This document shows, one piece after another, positions 9,827 to 20,484 of a DNA stretch of 64,000 bases. A program made the translations under genes and the position numbers. The stretch comes from Clavibacter zhangzhiyongii (GTDB lineage: Bacteria > Actinomycetota > Actinomycetes > Actinomycetales > Microbacteriaceae): contig NZ_CP061274.1 of NCBI RefSeq assembly GCF_014775655.1, forward strand, positions 1,054,001 to 1,118,000, written 5' to 3'. The notes beneath the pieces were generated by a model. The model did not search any database and had not been told where the DNA came from. It saw only the letters and a list, made by a program, of their open reading frames with translations. How positions within the stretch are numbered: position 1 is the stretch's first letter; each line of letters opens with the position of its first letter.

Positions 9827-10497
9827 GCCCGCGCCGCGCCCGCGCCCGCGCCGAGCGGCTCACCCTCCTGGTGCAGCTGCCGCTCCTCGTCTGGCTCGTG
9901 ATCCTCTGGCTCCTCCTCTGGGGTCACGTCACCGTCATCTCCGTGGTCACGGGCGTCGTCCTGGCGCTCCTCGTGACGCGCGTCTTCTACCTCCCGCCCG
10001 TGGAGCTGTCCGGCCGCTTCGACGTGCGCTGGGCGGCGATCCTGCTCGGGCACTTCGCGGTGGACCTCGTGCGCGCGTCGTTCCAGGTCGCGGCGCAGGC
10101 CTTCGACTGGCGGAGCGTGCCCGTGAACTCGGTCATCGCCGTGCACCTGCACACCCGCAGCGACTTCGTCATGACGCTCACGGCCGAGGTCGTCTCCCTC
10201 GTCCCCGGCTCGATCGTGGTGGAGGCCGATCGCGAGCGCTCGATCCTCTACCTGCACGCGCTCGGCACGCCGACCCCCGAGGACGTGGAGCGCGTGCGGC
10301 GCACGACGCTCGACGTCGAGAGCCGCATCGTCTTCACCCTCGGCACGGCCGACGACATCTGGCGCGTCAACCGCGAGCGCCGCGAGTCGGGCCGCGAGCC
10401 GCTGCTGCAGACGAGGAGGCAGCGCGCGCACGAGCTGGTGCGCGACCGGGACCTCGAGGCGGGGCTCATCACGACCACGGGGGAGGAGCTCTCATGA
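9823..10497 (+). CDS. mrpE: Mrp antiporter subunit E
   Basis: This MnhE-family membrane subunit is 224 residues long. Two or three helices span residues 12-60 (LLVQLPLLVWLVILWLLLWG), followed by a soluble region containing LTAEVVSLVPGSIVVEAD and ILYLHALGTPTPEDVERV, the usual MnhE signature. The C-terminal 50 residues are charged and extend past the family core. It is needed for assembly of the complex rather than for transport, according to work on Bacillus Mrp. ATG 9823 overlaps mrpD by four bases. Confidence 0.92.
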   Translation: MSPRRARARAERLTLLVQLPLLVWLVILWLLLWGHVTVISVVTGVVLALLVTRVFYLPPVELSGRFDVRWAAILLGHFAVDLVRASFQVAAQAFDWRSVPVNSVIAVHLHTRSDFVMTLTAEVVSLVPGSIVVEADRERSILYLHALGTPTPEDVERVRRTTLDVESRIVFTLGTADDIWRVNRERRESGREPLLQTRRQRAHELVRDRDLEAGLITTTGEELS

Positions 10498-10769
10498 GCG
10501 TCGTCATGCAGGTCGGCTACGTCGTCGTCGGCGCGCTGTTCTTCTCGGCCGCCGCGATGGCGCTCGTGCGCATCGTCCGCGGGCCCAGCATCCTCGACCG
10601 GATCATCGCGTCCGACGTCCTGCTCACGACGCTCATCTGCGTGCTGGGCGCCGAGATGATCCACAACGGCCACACCCGCACGGTCCCGGTGATGCTCGTG
10701 CTCGCGATGACGGCGTTCCTCGCCACGGTCGCGGTGGCGCGCTACGTCTCGAAGCAGGACCCGTCGTGA
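10494..10769 (+). CDS. mrpF: Mrp antiporter subunit F
   Basis: This small hydrophobic protein of 91 residues has three predicted helices and the MnhF pattern ALVRIVRGPSILDRIIASDV after the first one. The family forms part of the membrane arm of the antiporter. ATG 10494 is preceded by GGGAGGAG and overlaps the mrpE stop. The last codons overlap the GTG of mrpG. Confidence 0.92.
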   Translation: MSVVMQVGYVVVGALFFSAAAMALVRIVRGPSILDRIIASDVLLTTLICVLGAEMIHNGHTRTVPVMLVLAMTAFLATVAVARYVSKQDPS

Positions 10770-11332
10770 GCGGCATCCTCGAGTCCGGCCCGCTCGCCGA
10801 CGCCCTCGACCTCGTGAGCCTCGCGCTCCTGATCCTCGGCGGCGTGCTGTCGGTCGCCGCCGGCGTCGGCCTCCTGCGCTTCCCGGATCCGCTCGCGCGC
10901 ATGCACGCGGCGACCAAGCCGCAGATCCTCGGCGTGATCCTCGTGCTGCTGGCGCTCGCCCTCCAGTCGCAGAGCCTCAGCGCGGTCGTGATGCTCGTGC
11001 CCGTCCTCCTCTTCCAGATGCTCACGGCGCCGATCTCCGCGCACATGGTCGGCCGCGCGGGCTACCGGCTCCGCCACTTCCTGCGCGAGGACCTCCTCGT
11101 CGACGAGCTGGAGGAGGCGATCGACCGCGCCCACGAGGAGCTCCGCGCGGCCGACGAGGTGGACGCGTCGACGCTGCCGGTCGGATCCGCCGAGAACATC
11201 GCCGCGGAGGAGGCCGGCCACGTCGCCGGGGGAGCGGGCAACCGCGACGGCGAGCAGCTCGTCGCCGATCCGCCGCCGGGCGGGGTCGAGCCCGACGCCG
11301 ACGACGACGCTCCCGCCCCGCGCGCCGGCTGA
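10766..11332 (+). CDS. mrpG: Mrp antiporter subunit G
   Basis: This MnhG-family subunit of 188 residues ends the operon. The family core is residues 12-100, with GGVLSVAAGVGLLRFPDPL and MHAATKPQILGVILVLLAL, then a third helix. After residue 110 comes a soluble acidic tail of about 80 residues, longer than the family norm and unlike it in composition, possibly a low-complexity linker or a regulatory extension. GTG 10766 overlaps the mrpF stop. No clear terminator hairpin follows before the ilvD promoter. Confidence 0.9.
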   Translation: MSGILESGPLADALDLVSLALLILGGVLSVAAGVGLLRFPDPLARMHAATKPQILGVILVLLALALQSQSLSAVVMLVPVLLFQMLTAPISAHMVGRAGYRLRHFLREDLLVDELEEAIDRAHEELRAADEVDASTLPVGSAENIAAEEAGHVAGGAGNRDGEQLVADPPPGGVEPDADDDAPAPRAG

Positions 11333-11415
11333 CGCGGGCGCATCCCCGCTGCCGCGGGCCGCGCGCCCCTCCCCACGCGCCGGGACTGCTCCGCCCGAGG
11401 ACCTAAACTCGATCC

Positions 11416-13110
11416 ATGCCAGAGATCGACATGAAGCCCCGGAGCCGCGACGTCACCGACGGGATCGAGGCCACCGCGGCCCGCGGCATGCTCCGCGCCG
11501 TCGGGATGGGCGACGAGGACTGGGTAAAGCCCCAGATCGGCGTTGCCAGCTCCTGGAGCGAGATCACCCCCTGCAACCTCAGCCTCGACCGCCTCGCGCA
11601 GGCCTCGAAGGAGGGCGTGCACGCGGGCGGCGGCTACCCGCTCCAGTTCGGCACCATCTCCGTCAGCGACGGCATCTCCATGGGCCACGAGGGCATGCAC
11701 TTCTCGCTCGTCTCCCGCGAGGTCATCGCCGACAGCGTCGAGACGGTCATGATGGCCGAGCGCCTCGACGGCTCGGTCCTCCTGGCCGGCTGCGACAAGT
11801 CGCTCCCCGGCATGCTCATGGCCGCGGCCCGCCTCGACCTCTCCTCCGTCTTCCTCTACGCGGGGTCCATCGCCCCCGGCTGGGTGAAGCTCTCCGACGG
11901 CACCGAGAAGGACGTCACGATCATCGACGCCTTCGAGGCCGTCGGCGCGTGCAAGGCCGGCACGATGAGCCAGGAGGACCTGACGCGCATCGAGAAGGCC
12001 ATCTGCCCGGGCGAGGGCGCCTGCGGCGGCATGTACACGGCGAACACCATGGCGAGCGTCGCCGAGGCCCTCGGCATGAGCCTCCCGGGATCCGCGGCCC
12101 CGCCGAGCGCCGACCGTCGCCGCGACTACTTCGCCCACCGCTCCGGCGAGGCCGTCGTCAACCTCATCGCGAAGGGCATCACCGCCCGCGACATCATGAC
12201 CAAGGAGGCGTTCGAGAACGCCATCTCCGTGGTCATGGCGTTCGGCGGATCCACGAACGCGGTCCTCCACCTCCTCGCCATCGCGCGCGAGGCCGAGGTC
12301 GACCTCCAGCTCTCCGACTTCAACCGCATCGCCGACCGCGTGCCGCACCTCGGCGACCTCAAGCCGTTCGGCCGCTTCGTCATGAACGACGTCGACCGCG
12401 TCGGCGGCGTCCCCGTGGTCATGAAGGCCCTGCTCGACGCGGGCCTCCTCCACGGCGACGTCATGACGGTCACCGGCCGCACCATGCGCGAGAACCTCGA
12501 GTCGATGGACCTCGCGGAGCTCGACGGCACGGTCATCCGGAAGATCGACGACCCCATCCACGCGACCGGCGGCATCAGCGTCCTGCACGGCTCGCTCGCC
12601 CCCGAGGGCGCGGTCGTCAAGACCGCCGGCTTCGACCTCGAGGTGTTCGAGGGCCCGGCCCGCGTCTTCGAGCGAGAGCGCGCCGCGATGGACGCGCTCA
12701 CCGAGGGCCGCATCTCCGCGGGCGACGTGGTCGTCATCCGCTACGAGGGCCCCAAGGGCGGCCCCGGCATGCGCGAGATGCTGGCCATCACGGGCGCCAT
12801 CAAGGGCGCCGGCCTCGGCAAGGATGTACTACTCTTGACGGACGGTCGATTCTCAGGCGGCACAACCGGACTGTGCATCGGCCACATGGCTCCCGAAGCG
12901 GTGGACGCAGGTCCCGTCGCCTTCGTGCGCGATGGAGACCGGATCCGCGTCGACATCGCCGCTCGCACGCTCGACCTACTGGTCGACGAGGCCGAGCTCG
13001 CCGCCCGCCGTGAGGGGTGGGCACCTCTCCCGCCGCGCTACACGCGCGGAGTCCTCGCCAAGTACGCCAAGCTCGTGCACTCGGCCGCCGAGGGCGCGAT
13101 CACGGGATGA
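11416..13110 (+). CDS. ilvD: Dihydroxy-acid dehydratase
   Basis: This Fe-S dehydratase of 564 residues converts 2,3-dihydroxy-3-methyl acids to the 2-keto acids of valine and isoleucine synthesis. The cluster cysteines are in [13 protein letters not shown] and [16 protein letters not shown]; the C-terminal active-site region holds [22 protein letters not shown] is at 11404-11409, six bases before ATG 11416, so the mRNA looks leaderless. Its stop overlaps the proposed ilvB start. A patch at 12823-12984 uses many A/T-ending codons (GTA, CTA, TTG, TCA, ACA, GGA), unlike the rest of the gene. Confidence 0.95.
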   Translation: MPEIDMKPRSRDVTDGIEATAARGMLRAVGMGDEDWVKPQIGVASSWSEITPCNLSLDRLAQASKEGVHAGGGYPLQFGTISVSDGISMGHEGMHFSLVSREVIADSVETVMMAERLDGSVLLAGCDKSLPGMLMAAARLDLSSVFLYAGSIAPGWVKLSDGTEKDVTIIDAFEAVGACKAGTMSQEDLTRIEKAICPGEGACGGMYTANTMASVAEALGMSLPGSAAPPSADRRRDYFAHRSGEAVVNLIAKGITARDIMTKEAFENAISVVMAFGGSTNAVLHLLAIAREAEVDLQLSDFNRIADRVPHLGDLKPFGRFVMNDVDRVGGVPVVMKALLDAGLLHGDVMTVTGRTMRENLESMDLAELDGTVIRKIDDPIHATGGISVLHGSLAPEGAVVKTAGFDLEVFEGPARVFERERAAMDALTEGRISAGDVVVIRYEGPKGGPGMREMLAITGAIKGAGLGKDVLLLTDGRFSGGTTGLCIGHMAPEAVDAGPVAFVRDGDRIRVDIAARTLDLLVDEAELAARREGWAPLPPRYTRGVLAKYAKLVHSAAEGAITG

Positions 13111-14990
13111 CCCCCTCCTCACCTTCCGCTCCCTCTGCCAGGAATCGCGCACCCATGCCAGCTCTGCCCACCCCGCCCCCCACGCCGCAGGCGCCGACCG
13201 CCCATCAGGGCGACGAGATCCTCACGGGGGCCCAGGCCGTCGTCCGGACCCTCGAGCTCCTCGGCGTCGACGACATCTTCGGCCTGCCGGGCGGCGCCAT
13301 CCTCCCGACCTACGACCCGCTCATGGACTCGACGAAGCTGCGCCACATCCTCGTCCGCCACGAGCAGGGCGCCGGCCACGCCGCCGAGGGCTACGCGTCC
13401 TCGAGCGGACGCACCGGCGTCTGCATCGCCACGTCCGGGCCGGGCGCCACCAACCTCGTGACCGCCATCGCGGACGCCTACATGGACTCGGTGCCGCTCC
13501 TCGCGATCACCGGCCAGGTGTTCTCGACGCTCATGGGCACGGACGCCTTCCAGGAGGCCGACATCGTCGGCATCACGATGCCCATCACGAAGCACTCCTT
13601 CCTGGTCACCAAGCCCGAGGACATCCCGTCGACCATCGCGGCGGCGTACCACATCGCCTCCACCGGCCGTCCCGGCCCCGTCCTCGTGGACATTACGAAG
13701 GACGCGCAGCAGCTCGAGGCGCCGTTCCACTGGCCGCCGAAGATCGACCTTCCCGGCTACCGCCCCGTCGTCAAGGCGCACGGCAAGCAGATCCAGGCCG
13801 CCGCGCAGCTGCTCGTCGAGGCGAAGAAGCCCGTGCTCTACGTGGGCGGCGGCGTGATCCGCGCCAAGGCGCACGAGGAGCTCCTCGCGCTGGCCGAGGC
13901 GGTCGGCGCGCCCGTCGTCACGACGCTCATGGCCCGGGGCGCGTTCCCCGACTCGCACCCGCAGCAGCTCGGCATGCCCGGGATGCACGGCACGGTCCCC
14001 GCGGTGCTCGCGCTGCAGGAGTCCGACCTGCTCGTCTCGCTCGGCGCGCGGTTCGACGACCGCGTGACCGGCAAGGCGGCGGAGTTCGCGCCGCACGCCA
14101 AGGTCGTGCACGTCGACGTCGACCCGGCCGAGATCTCGAAGATCCGCATCGCCGACGTCCCCATCGTGGGCGACGCGAAGGACGTCATCGCCGACCTCGT
14201 CGTCGCGTTCCGCGACGCGAAGGCCGCGTCCGCCGTGGAGCAGGACATCGCCGACTGGTGGACCTACCTCGACGGGCTCCGCGAGGAGTTCCCGCTCGGG
14301 TACACGCCGCCCGAGGACGGCCAGCTCGCGCCGCAGTACGTCATCCAGCGCATCGGCGAGATCACCGGCCCCGAGGGCGTGTTCGCCTCCGGCGTCGGCC
14401 AGCACCAGATGTGGGCCGCCCAGTTCATCAAGTACGAGCGCCCCAACTCCTGGCTCAACTCCGGCGGCGCCGGCACCATGGGCTACTCGGTGCCCGCCGC
14501 GATGGGCGCCAAGGTCGCCCAGCCCGACCGCCACGTGTGGGCGATCGACGGCGACGGCTGCTTCCAGATGACCAACCAGGAGCTCGCCACCTGCACCATC
14601 AACGACATCCCCATCAAGGTCGCGATCATCAACAACTCGTCGCTCGGCATGGTGCGCCAGTGGCAGACCCTCTTCTACGACGGCCGCTACTCCAACACCG
14701 ACCTGAACACGGGCGGCGGGTCCCGCATGGTCCCCGACTTCGTGAAGATGGCCGACGCGTACGGCGCCCTGGGGATCCGCGTGACGAAGCCCGAGGAGGT
14801 GGACGACGCGATCCGCCTGGCGCTCGCGACGAACGACCGCCCGGTCGTCATCGACTTCGTGGTCAGCCGCGACGCCATGGTCTGGCCGATGGTGCCGCAG
14901 GGCCTCAGCAACAGCGCCGTGCAGTACGCCCGCGACCACGCCCCCAGCTGGGACGACGACCTCGCCGAGACCGGGAGGACCGAGAAGTGA
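13107..14990 (+). CDS. ilvB: Acetolactate synthase large subunit
   Basis: This thiamine-diphosphate enzyme of 627 residues condenses pyruvate with pyruvate or 2-ketobutyrate, the first common step to valine, leucine and isoleucine. Motifs are [32 protein letters not shown] with the catalytic Glu in [15 protein letters not shown], and the ThDP site [16 protein letters not shown] near residue 485. Two starts are possible: ATG 13107, which overlaps the ilvD stop as ATGA, or ATG 13155, 16 codons later. The intervening residues are Pro/Ser-rich and unconserved. The end overlaps ilvN. Confidence 0.95.
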   Translation: MTPSSPSAPSARNRAPMPALPTPPPTPQAPTAHQGDEILTGAQAVVRTLELLGVDDIFGLPGGAILPTYDPLMDSTKLRHILVRHEQGAGHAAEGYASSSGRTGVCIATSGPGATNLVTAIADAYMDSVPLLAITGQVFSTLMGTDAFQEADIVGITMPITKHSFLVTKPEDIPSTIAAAYHIASTGRPGPVLVDITKDAQQLEAPFHWPPKIDLPGYRPVVKAHGKQIQAAAQLLVEAKKPVLYVGGGVIRAKAHEELLALAEAVGAPVVTTLMARGAFPDSHPQQLGMPGMHGTVPAVLALQESDLLVSLGARFDDRVTGKAAEFAPHAKVVHVDVDPAEISKIRIADVPIVGDAKDVIADLVVAFRDAKAASAVEQDIADWWTYLDGLREEFPLGYTPPEDGQLAPQYVIQRIGEITGPEGVFASGVGQHQMWAAQFIKYERPNSWLNSGGAGTMGYSVPAAMGAKVAQPDRHVWAIDGDGCFQMTNQELATCTINDIPIKVAIINNSSLGMVRQWQTLFYDGRYSNTDLNTGGGSRMVPDFVKMADAYGALGIRVTKPEEVDDAIRLALATNDRPVVIDFVVSRDAMVWPMVPQGLSNSAVQYARDHAPSWDDDLAETGRTEK

Positions 14991-15496
14991 GCCACATCCT
15001 GAGCCTCCTGGTGGAGGACAAGCCGGGCCTCCTCACCCGCGTCGCGGGCCTGTTCGCCCGGCGCGGCTTCAACATCGAGTCGCTCGCCGTCGGCGCGAGC
15101 GAGATCGAGGGCCTCTCGCGCATCACCGTCGTCGTCGACGTCGAGGCGCTCCCGCTCGAGCAGGTGACCAAGCAGCTGAACAAGCTCGTCAACGTCATCA
15201 AGATCGTGGAGCTCGATCCCGGCCAGGCCGTCGAGCGCGAGCACCTGCTCGTCAAGGTGCGCGTCGACAACACGACCCGGTCGCAGGTCCTCGAGGCCGT
15301 CAACCTCTTCCGCGCCCGCGTGGTCGACGTCGCCACCGACGCGCTCATCATCGAGGTCACGGGCGACTCGGGGAAGGTCCAGGCCCTCCTCCGCGTGCTC
15401 GAGCCCTTCGGCATCAAGGAGCTCGCCCAGTCGGGCCTCCTCGCCATGGGGCGCGGCTCGAAGTCGATCACCGACCGCGTCTTCCGCACCTCCTAG
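14987..15496 (+). CDS. ilvN: Acetolactate synthase small (regulatory) subunit
   Basis: This 169-residue regulatory subunit binds branched-chain amino acids and confers feedback inhibition on IlvB. The N-terminal ACT domain reads [20 protein letters not shown] then [12 protein letters not shown]; a second ACT-like region contains [22 protein letters not shown] 14987 overlaps the ilvB stop by four bases and a GGGAGG lies 11 bases ahead. Length and domain order match the short actinobacterial form. Confidence 0.94.
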   Translation: MSHILSLLVEDKPGLLTRVAGLFARRGFNIESLAVGASEIEGLSRITVVVDVEALPLEQVTKQLNKLVNVIKIVELDPGQAVEREHLLVKVRVDNTTRSQVLEAVNLFRARVVDVATDALIIEVTGDSGKVQALLRVLEPFGIKELAQSGLLAMGRGSKSITDRVFRTS

Positions 15497-15531
15497 GGAA
15501 CGCCCGACAGGGCCCGCGGCTCTGCCGCTAG

Positions 15532-16686
<1,155 letters not shown>

Positions 16687-16707
16687 CCGACGCCCCACCC
16701 GCACCGC

Positions 16708-16742
16708 CGGACGCCCGGTCGCCTCGCGCGACCGGGCGTCCG
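16708..16742 (+). terminator. Terminator after ilvC
   Basis: A 15-base perfect stem (arms 16708-16722 and 16728-16742) with the loop CTCGC lies just after the ilvC stop. There is no T tract, as is common for hairpin terminators in very GC-rich actinobacteria. Confidence 0.7.
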
Positions 16743-16823
16743 CGCGTCCGGGCGCAAGGCGAGACCCGAGACGGCCGGGGAGCGTGGAGCGGGCGTCCGG
16801 AGCCGAGCACGTAGCATCGGGGG

Positions 16824-17342
16824 ATGCCCCGCACCCCCGACGACGACGCCCTCAGCTGGGCCGGCGAGGAGGCGGATCCCACGCTCGCCCGCTCGCCCGA
16901 GCCGCAGCGCGCGGTCCCGCGCCGCCGCCCCGACGCCGACACCGCCACCGGCCGGTCCTCCGCCCTCGGCGCCACCGCCGCCCGACGCGCGGGGTCCGAC
17001 GGGGACTCGTCCGACGGCGGCACCCCTGCTCCGCGCGGTCCGCTCGTCGACGACGCGCCCGAGGCGTCGCCCGACGTCGTCGTGCTCGCGTTCTTCGGCG
17101 CGGTCGCGATCCTCGAGGCCATCGCCTGGTTCTTCGTCGTGCGCGACAACCCGGCGAGCGCGGGGTCCGGCTTCCAGGTCGGCGTCGCGCAGGCCACCGA
17201 GGCGCTCACGGTGCTCGCGCCCGTGCTGTGGCTCGCCGCCGTCGTGACCGCCGCGCGCGGCATGCGCCTCCACGGGCGCGCGCTCGTGCTCGCGGCCGGC
17301 GCCGTCGTCCTGTTCCCGTGGCCCTGGCTGGTGACCCGATGA
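16824..17342 (+). CDS. Membrane protein of unknown function
   Basis: I do not recognise a family for this 172-residue protein. The first 85 residues are hydrophilic, rich in Asp, Arg, Pro and Ser. Three hydrophobic segments follow: VVVLAFFGAVAILEAIAWF (about 87-105), a stretch around 122-142, and a short C-terminal one ending FPWPWLVTR. TAGCAT is six bases before ATG 16824, so it is probably leaderless. Its stop overlaps the next start, so the two small membrane proteins may work together. Confidence 0.7.
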   Translation: MPRTPDDDALSWAGEEADPTLARSPEPQRAVPRRRPDADTATGRSSALGATAARRAGSDGDSSDGGTPAPRGPLVDDAPEASPDVVVLAFFGAVAILEAIAWFFVVRDNPASAGSGFQVGVAQATEALTVLAPVLWLAAVVTAARGMRLHGRALVLAAGAVVLFPWPWLVTR

Positions 17343-17695
17343 GCGCCGACCGGACCGCGACCGCCGCTCCCGCGCCCGTGCGCCGGGGCCGCCCCACGCG
17401 GGCGGGCTGGGTCGTGGGCGTCCACGGGGCGCTCGCCCACGGGATCCTCGTGTGGCAGGCGGTGGACCAGTACACGGCCTTCCGCGACATCGCCACGGCC
17501 TTCGGCGGCGCGCTCCGGCCGGGCACCGCCGCCGCGCTCGTCGCCGCGATCCTCGTGCCCGTCGTCGCGTTCGTCCTCGCGGCGCGGGCGGGCCGTCGTC
17601 GCCCCGTCGCCGCGCGCGTCCTCGTGATGCTGGCCGGGCTCGCCGCCGCGAGCGCGCTCACGGTTGGGGTCGCCGAGCTGCTGCCGCTCGTCTAG
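17339..17695 (+). CDS. Small membrane protein of unknown function
   Basis: This 118-residue protein has a basic N terminus (PVRRGRPTRAG) and three predicted membrane segments, the clearest being TAAALVAAILVPVVAFVLAA and the C-terminal VLVMLAGLAAASALTVGVAE. ATG 17339 overlaps the upstream stop as ATGA, indicating translational coupling. I recognise no family. The codon positions show the strong GC3 of real genes here. Confidence 0.65.
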   Translation: MSADRTATAAPAPVRRGRPTRAGWVVGVHGALAHGILVWQAVDQYTAFRDIATAFGGALRPGTAAALVAAILVPVVAFVLAARAGRRRPVAARVLVMLAGLAAASALTVGVAELLPLV

Positions 17696-17729
17696 GTCCT
17701 CGGGCGTCGCGGGCGCGCCGGCCGCGCGC

Positions 17730-18131
17730 CTAGAGCGGCCAGCCCGCGAACAGCACCAGCGCGATCAGCACGACCTGCGCCACGAGGCGCGGCACCAGCG
17801 GGATCGCGATGCGCCCGAAGCGCTCCGGGTGCCGGGCCGCGTAGGCGTTCGCGGGGAAGACCGCGACGAGGAAGACGGCCAGCGCGACGCCCGCGGCCAG
17901 GCGCACGGGCTCCACGAGGAGGCCGACGCCGCCGGCGATCTCGCACACGCCGGTGAGGCGCACGAGCGCCAGGGGAGAGGGGATCCCGGGGCGCCGGAAC
18001 GACGGCGGGATGATCGCCGCCATGGCCCGCGCGGCCCTCGGCGCGAAGTGGTTCACGCCCATGCCGACGAAGACGAGGGCCAGCAGGATCCGCACGGCGA
18101 GCTGGATGCCGGCCCACGTCACATCGCTCAT
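17730..18131 (-). CDS. DoxX family membrane protein
   Basis: The 133-residue product has four predicted helices and the DoxX-like pattern LLALVFVGMGVNHFAP, followed by LVRLTGVCEIAGGVGLLVEP and VFLVAVFPANAYAARHPE. DoxX-type proteins are small quinone- or thiosulfate-associated membrane proteins; in actinobacteria some pair with thiol-redox enzymes, but nothing nearby fixes the role. CAGAAT is six bases before the ATG. This promoter overlaps that of the divergent serA. Confidence 0.75.
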   Translation of the reverse strand: MSDVTWAGIQLAVRILLALVFVGMGVNHFAPRAARAMAAIIPPSFRRPGIPSPLALVRLTGVCEIAGGVGLLVEPVRLAAGVALAVFLVAVFPANAYAARHPERFGRIAIPLVPRLVAQVVLIALVLFAGWPL

Positions 18132-18193
18132 CCGCCCATTCTGGGGCCACTAGCATGTGAGGGTCCCAGCCGCCCCCGCCCGAAGGACCGCTC

Positions 18194-19783
18194 TTGACCA
18201 AGCCCGTCGTCGTGATCGCCGAAGAACTCTCGCCCGCCACCGTCGACGCCCTCGGGCCCGACTTCGACGTCCGATCCGTGGACGGCACCGACCGCCCGGC
18301 GCTGCTCGCGGCCCTCGCGGAGGCGGACGCGGTGCTCGTGCGCTCCGCCACCCGCATCGACGCGGAGGCCATCGCCGCGGCCCCGCGCCTGCAGGTCGTC
18401 GCCCGTGCCGGCGTCGGCCTCGACAACGTCGACATCAAGGCCGCGACCACCGCGGGCGTCATGGTCGTGAACGCGCCGACCTCGAACGTCATCTCGGCCG
18501 CCGAGCTCGCGATCGGCCACATCCTCTCGCTGGCCCGATTCATCCCGGACGCGAGCGCGTCGCTCAAGCAGGGCCTCTGGAAGCGCTCGTCCTTCACGGG
18601 CGTGGAGCTCTACGAGAAGACCATCGGCATCGTCGGCCTCGGCCGCATCGGCACGCTCGTCGCCCAGCGCCTCGCGGGCTTCGGCGCCACCCTCGTCGCG
18701 TACGACCCCTACGTCACGCCGGCCCGCGCGCAGCAGCTCGGCGTGCAGCTCCTCCCGCTCGACGAGCTGATGAGGGTCGCCGACTTCATCACGATCCACA
18801 TCCCGAAGACGCCCGACACCACGGGCCTCATCTCCACCGAGCAGTTCGCGCTCGCGAAGCCGTCCCTGCGCATCGTCAACGCGAGCCGCGGCGGCATCAT
18901 CGACGAGGACGCGCTGTACACGGCGCTCAAGTCGAAGCGCATCGCGGGCGCCGGCCTCGACGTGTTCGTCAGCGAGCCGCCCACGGGGTCGCCGCTGCTC
19001 GAGCTCGACAACATCATCGTCACGCCGCACCTCGGCGCCTCCACCGACGAGGCGCAGGAGAAGGCCGGCGTCTCGGTCGCCCGGAGCGTGCGGCTCGCGC
19101 TCGGCGGCGAGCTCGTGCCCGACGCGGTCAACGTCGCCGGCGGCGTCATCGACCCGTACGTGCGCCCCGGCATCCCGCTGATGGAGAAGCTCGGCCAGGT
19201 GTTCTCGGGTCTCGCGCACGAGGCGCTCACGAGCATCGACGTGGTCGTCCGCGGCGAGCTCGCCGGCTACGACGTCAGCGTCCTCAAGCTCGCGGCGCTC
19301 AAGGGCGTGTTCACCAACGTGGTGAGCGAGAACGTCTCCTACGTCAACGCGCCGCTCCTCGCCGAGCAGCGCGGGCTCGAGGTGCGGCTCATCACCGACG
19401 CCGTCTCCGAGGAGTACCGCAACGTGCTCAGCATCCGCGGCGCGCTGTCCGACGGCACGCAGGTCTCGGTGTCGGGCACGCTCACGGGCACGAAGCAGAT
19501 CGAGAAGCTCGTCGAGATCGACGGCTACGACGTCGAGGTGCCGTTCAGCCGCCACCTCATCGTCATGAAGTACGAGGACCGCCCCGGCATCGTCGCGGTC
19601 TACGGCAAGGAGTTCGGCGACGCCGAGGTCAACATCGCGGGCATGCAGATCGCCCGCCAGGAGGCCGGCGGCCGCGCGCTCAGCGTGCTGAGCGTCGACT
19701 CGCCCGTGCCGGACGGCGTGCTGGAGAACGTGCGCCGGGCCATCCAGGCCACGTCGCTGCGCGAGATCGACATCGCCGACTGA
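18194..19783 (+). CDS. serA: D-3-phosphoglycerate dehydrogenase
   Basis: This 529-residue enzyme catalyses the first step of serine synthesis from 3-phosphoglycerate. The Rossmann motif IVGLGRIGTLVAQRL is near residue 147; catalytic residues lie in NASRGGIIDEDAL and TPHLGASTDEAQEKAG. The long form has an allosteric intervening domain (about 315-450) and a C-terminal ACT domain beginning HLIVMKYEDRPGIVAVYG, which in mycobacteria mediates serine inhibition. TTG 18194 is preceded by GAAGGA; TAGCAT at 18151-18156 is a likely -10. Confidence 0.94.
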   Translation: MTKPVVVIAEELSPATVDALGPDFDVRSVDGTDRPALLAALAEADAVLVRSATRIDAEAIAAAPRLQVVARAGVGLDNVDIKAATTAGVMVVNAPTSNVISAAELAIGHILSLARFIPDASASLKQGLWKRSSFTGVELYEKTIGIVGLGRIGTLVAQRLAGFGATLVAYDPYVTPARAQQLGVQLLPLDELMRVADFITIHIPKTPDTTGLISTEQFALAKPSLRIVNASRGGIIDEDALYTALKSKRIAGAGLDVFVSEPPTGSPLLELDNIIVTPHLGASTDEAQEKAGVSVARSVRLALGGELVPDAVNVAGGVIDPYVRPGIPLMEKLGQVFSGLAHEALTSIDVVVRGELAGYDVSVLKLAALKGVFTNVVSENVSYVNAPLLAEQRGLEVRLITDAVSEEYRNVLSIRGALSDGTQVSVSGTLTGTKQIEKLVEIDGYDVEVPFSRHLIVMKYEDRPGIVAVYGKEFGDAEVNIAGMQIARQEAGGRALSVLSVDSPVPDGVLENVRRAIQATSLREIDIAD

Positions 19784-19802
19784 TCCCGGTCGGACGGACC
19801 CG

Positions 19803-19836
19803 CGCGAGGGCGGCTGCTGCGGCGGCCGCCCTCGCG
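19803..19836. terminator. Bidirectional terminator between serA and tetR
   Basis: Two perfect 12-base arms (19803-19814 and 19825-19836) with a 10-base loop lie between the convergent serA and TetR genes. Confidence 0.65.
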
Positions 19837-19852
19837 GTGCGTCCGGGCCGGG

Positions 19853-20455
19853 TCAGCCGCGGGTCGAGCGGAGCCGCACGAGGTCGTCGACCACGCGGAT
19901 GAGCTCGTCGAGCGCGGAGTCGGCGGGGGCGGATCCGCCGAGCCACGGCTGCAGGGCCGAGTTGTAGTAGAGGCCGTCGCCGATGAGGAGCACGGCGCGC
20001 GCGACGGCCGGGTCGCCCACGGCCTCGAGGATCACCGCGGCCCACTCGTCCTGCAGGTGCGTGAGCGCGTCACGGGCGCGCGGGTGGTTGCCCTGGGCGA
20101 GCCGGCTGGTGGCGACGTAGGCGCGGTCGAAGGGCGTGGCGGTCGAGAGCGAGCCGCGGATCCACCGGTCGACGGGGCCGCGCTCGGCCTGCCGCAGCCG
20201 CTCGACGTCCTCGCGGGCGAGCTCGGCCATGCGGGCGAGGAGCCCGTCGACGAGCGCCTCCTTGCCGCCGAAGTGGTAAAGCAGCCCGCCCTTGGAGACG
20301 CCGGCCGCGGCGGCGACCGCCTCGAGCGTCGTGCCGCGCTCGCCCTGCTGCACGAGCAGCTCCTCGAAGGCGTCGAGGATGCGGTCGCGCGCGCTCCCCG
20401 CGGTGGCGTCGGGGGCGGTCGCGGGCGCGGGATCGTCGGGCGGTGCGTCGGGCAT
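19853..20455 (-). CDS. TetR family regulator of the adjacent exporter
   Basis: This 200-residue repressor has an N-terminal helix-turn-helix, with RDRILDAFEELLVQQGERG then AAAGVSKGGLLYHFGGKEAL at about residues 45-64, and a variable ligand-binding domain. It is divergent from a DHA2-family exporter and a near-perfect 24-base palindrome lies between them, so it probably represses both genes and is relieved by an exported compound. TACGCT sits six bases before the ATG, suggesting a leaderless mRNA. The N terminus carries an Ala/Pro/Asp-rich extension of about 20 residues. Confidence 0.88.
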   Translation of the reverse strand: MPDAPPDDPAPATAPDATAGSARDRILDAFEELLVQQGERGTTLEAVAAAAGVSKGGLLYHFGGKEALVDGLLARMAELAREDVERLRQAERGPVDRWIRGSLSTATPFDRAYVATSRLAQGNHPRARDALTHLQDEWAAVILEAVGDPAVARAVLLIGDGLYYNSALQPWLGGSAPADSALDELIRVVDDLVRLRSTRG

Positions 20456-20484
20456 CCCCCCAGCGTAGCCGCGATGGGTTGCCG

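Noticed and set aside
12835-12863. TTGACG inside ilvD considered as an internal promoter for ilvBN
   Set aside because: No TAnnnT hexamer lies 16-19 bases downstream. The sequence is explained by Leu-Thr codons in the anomalous patch.
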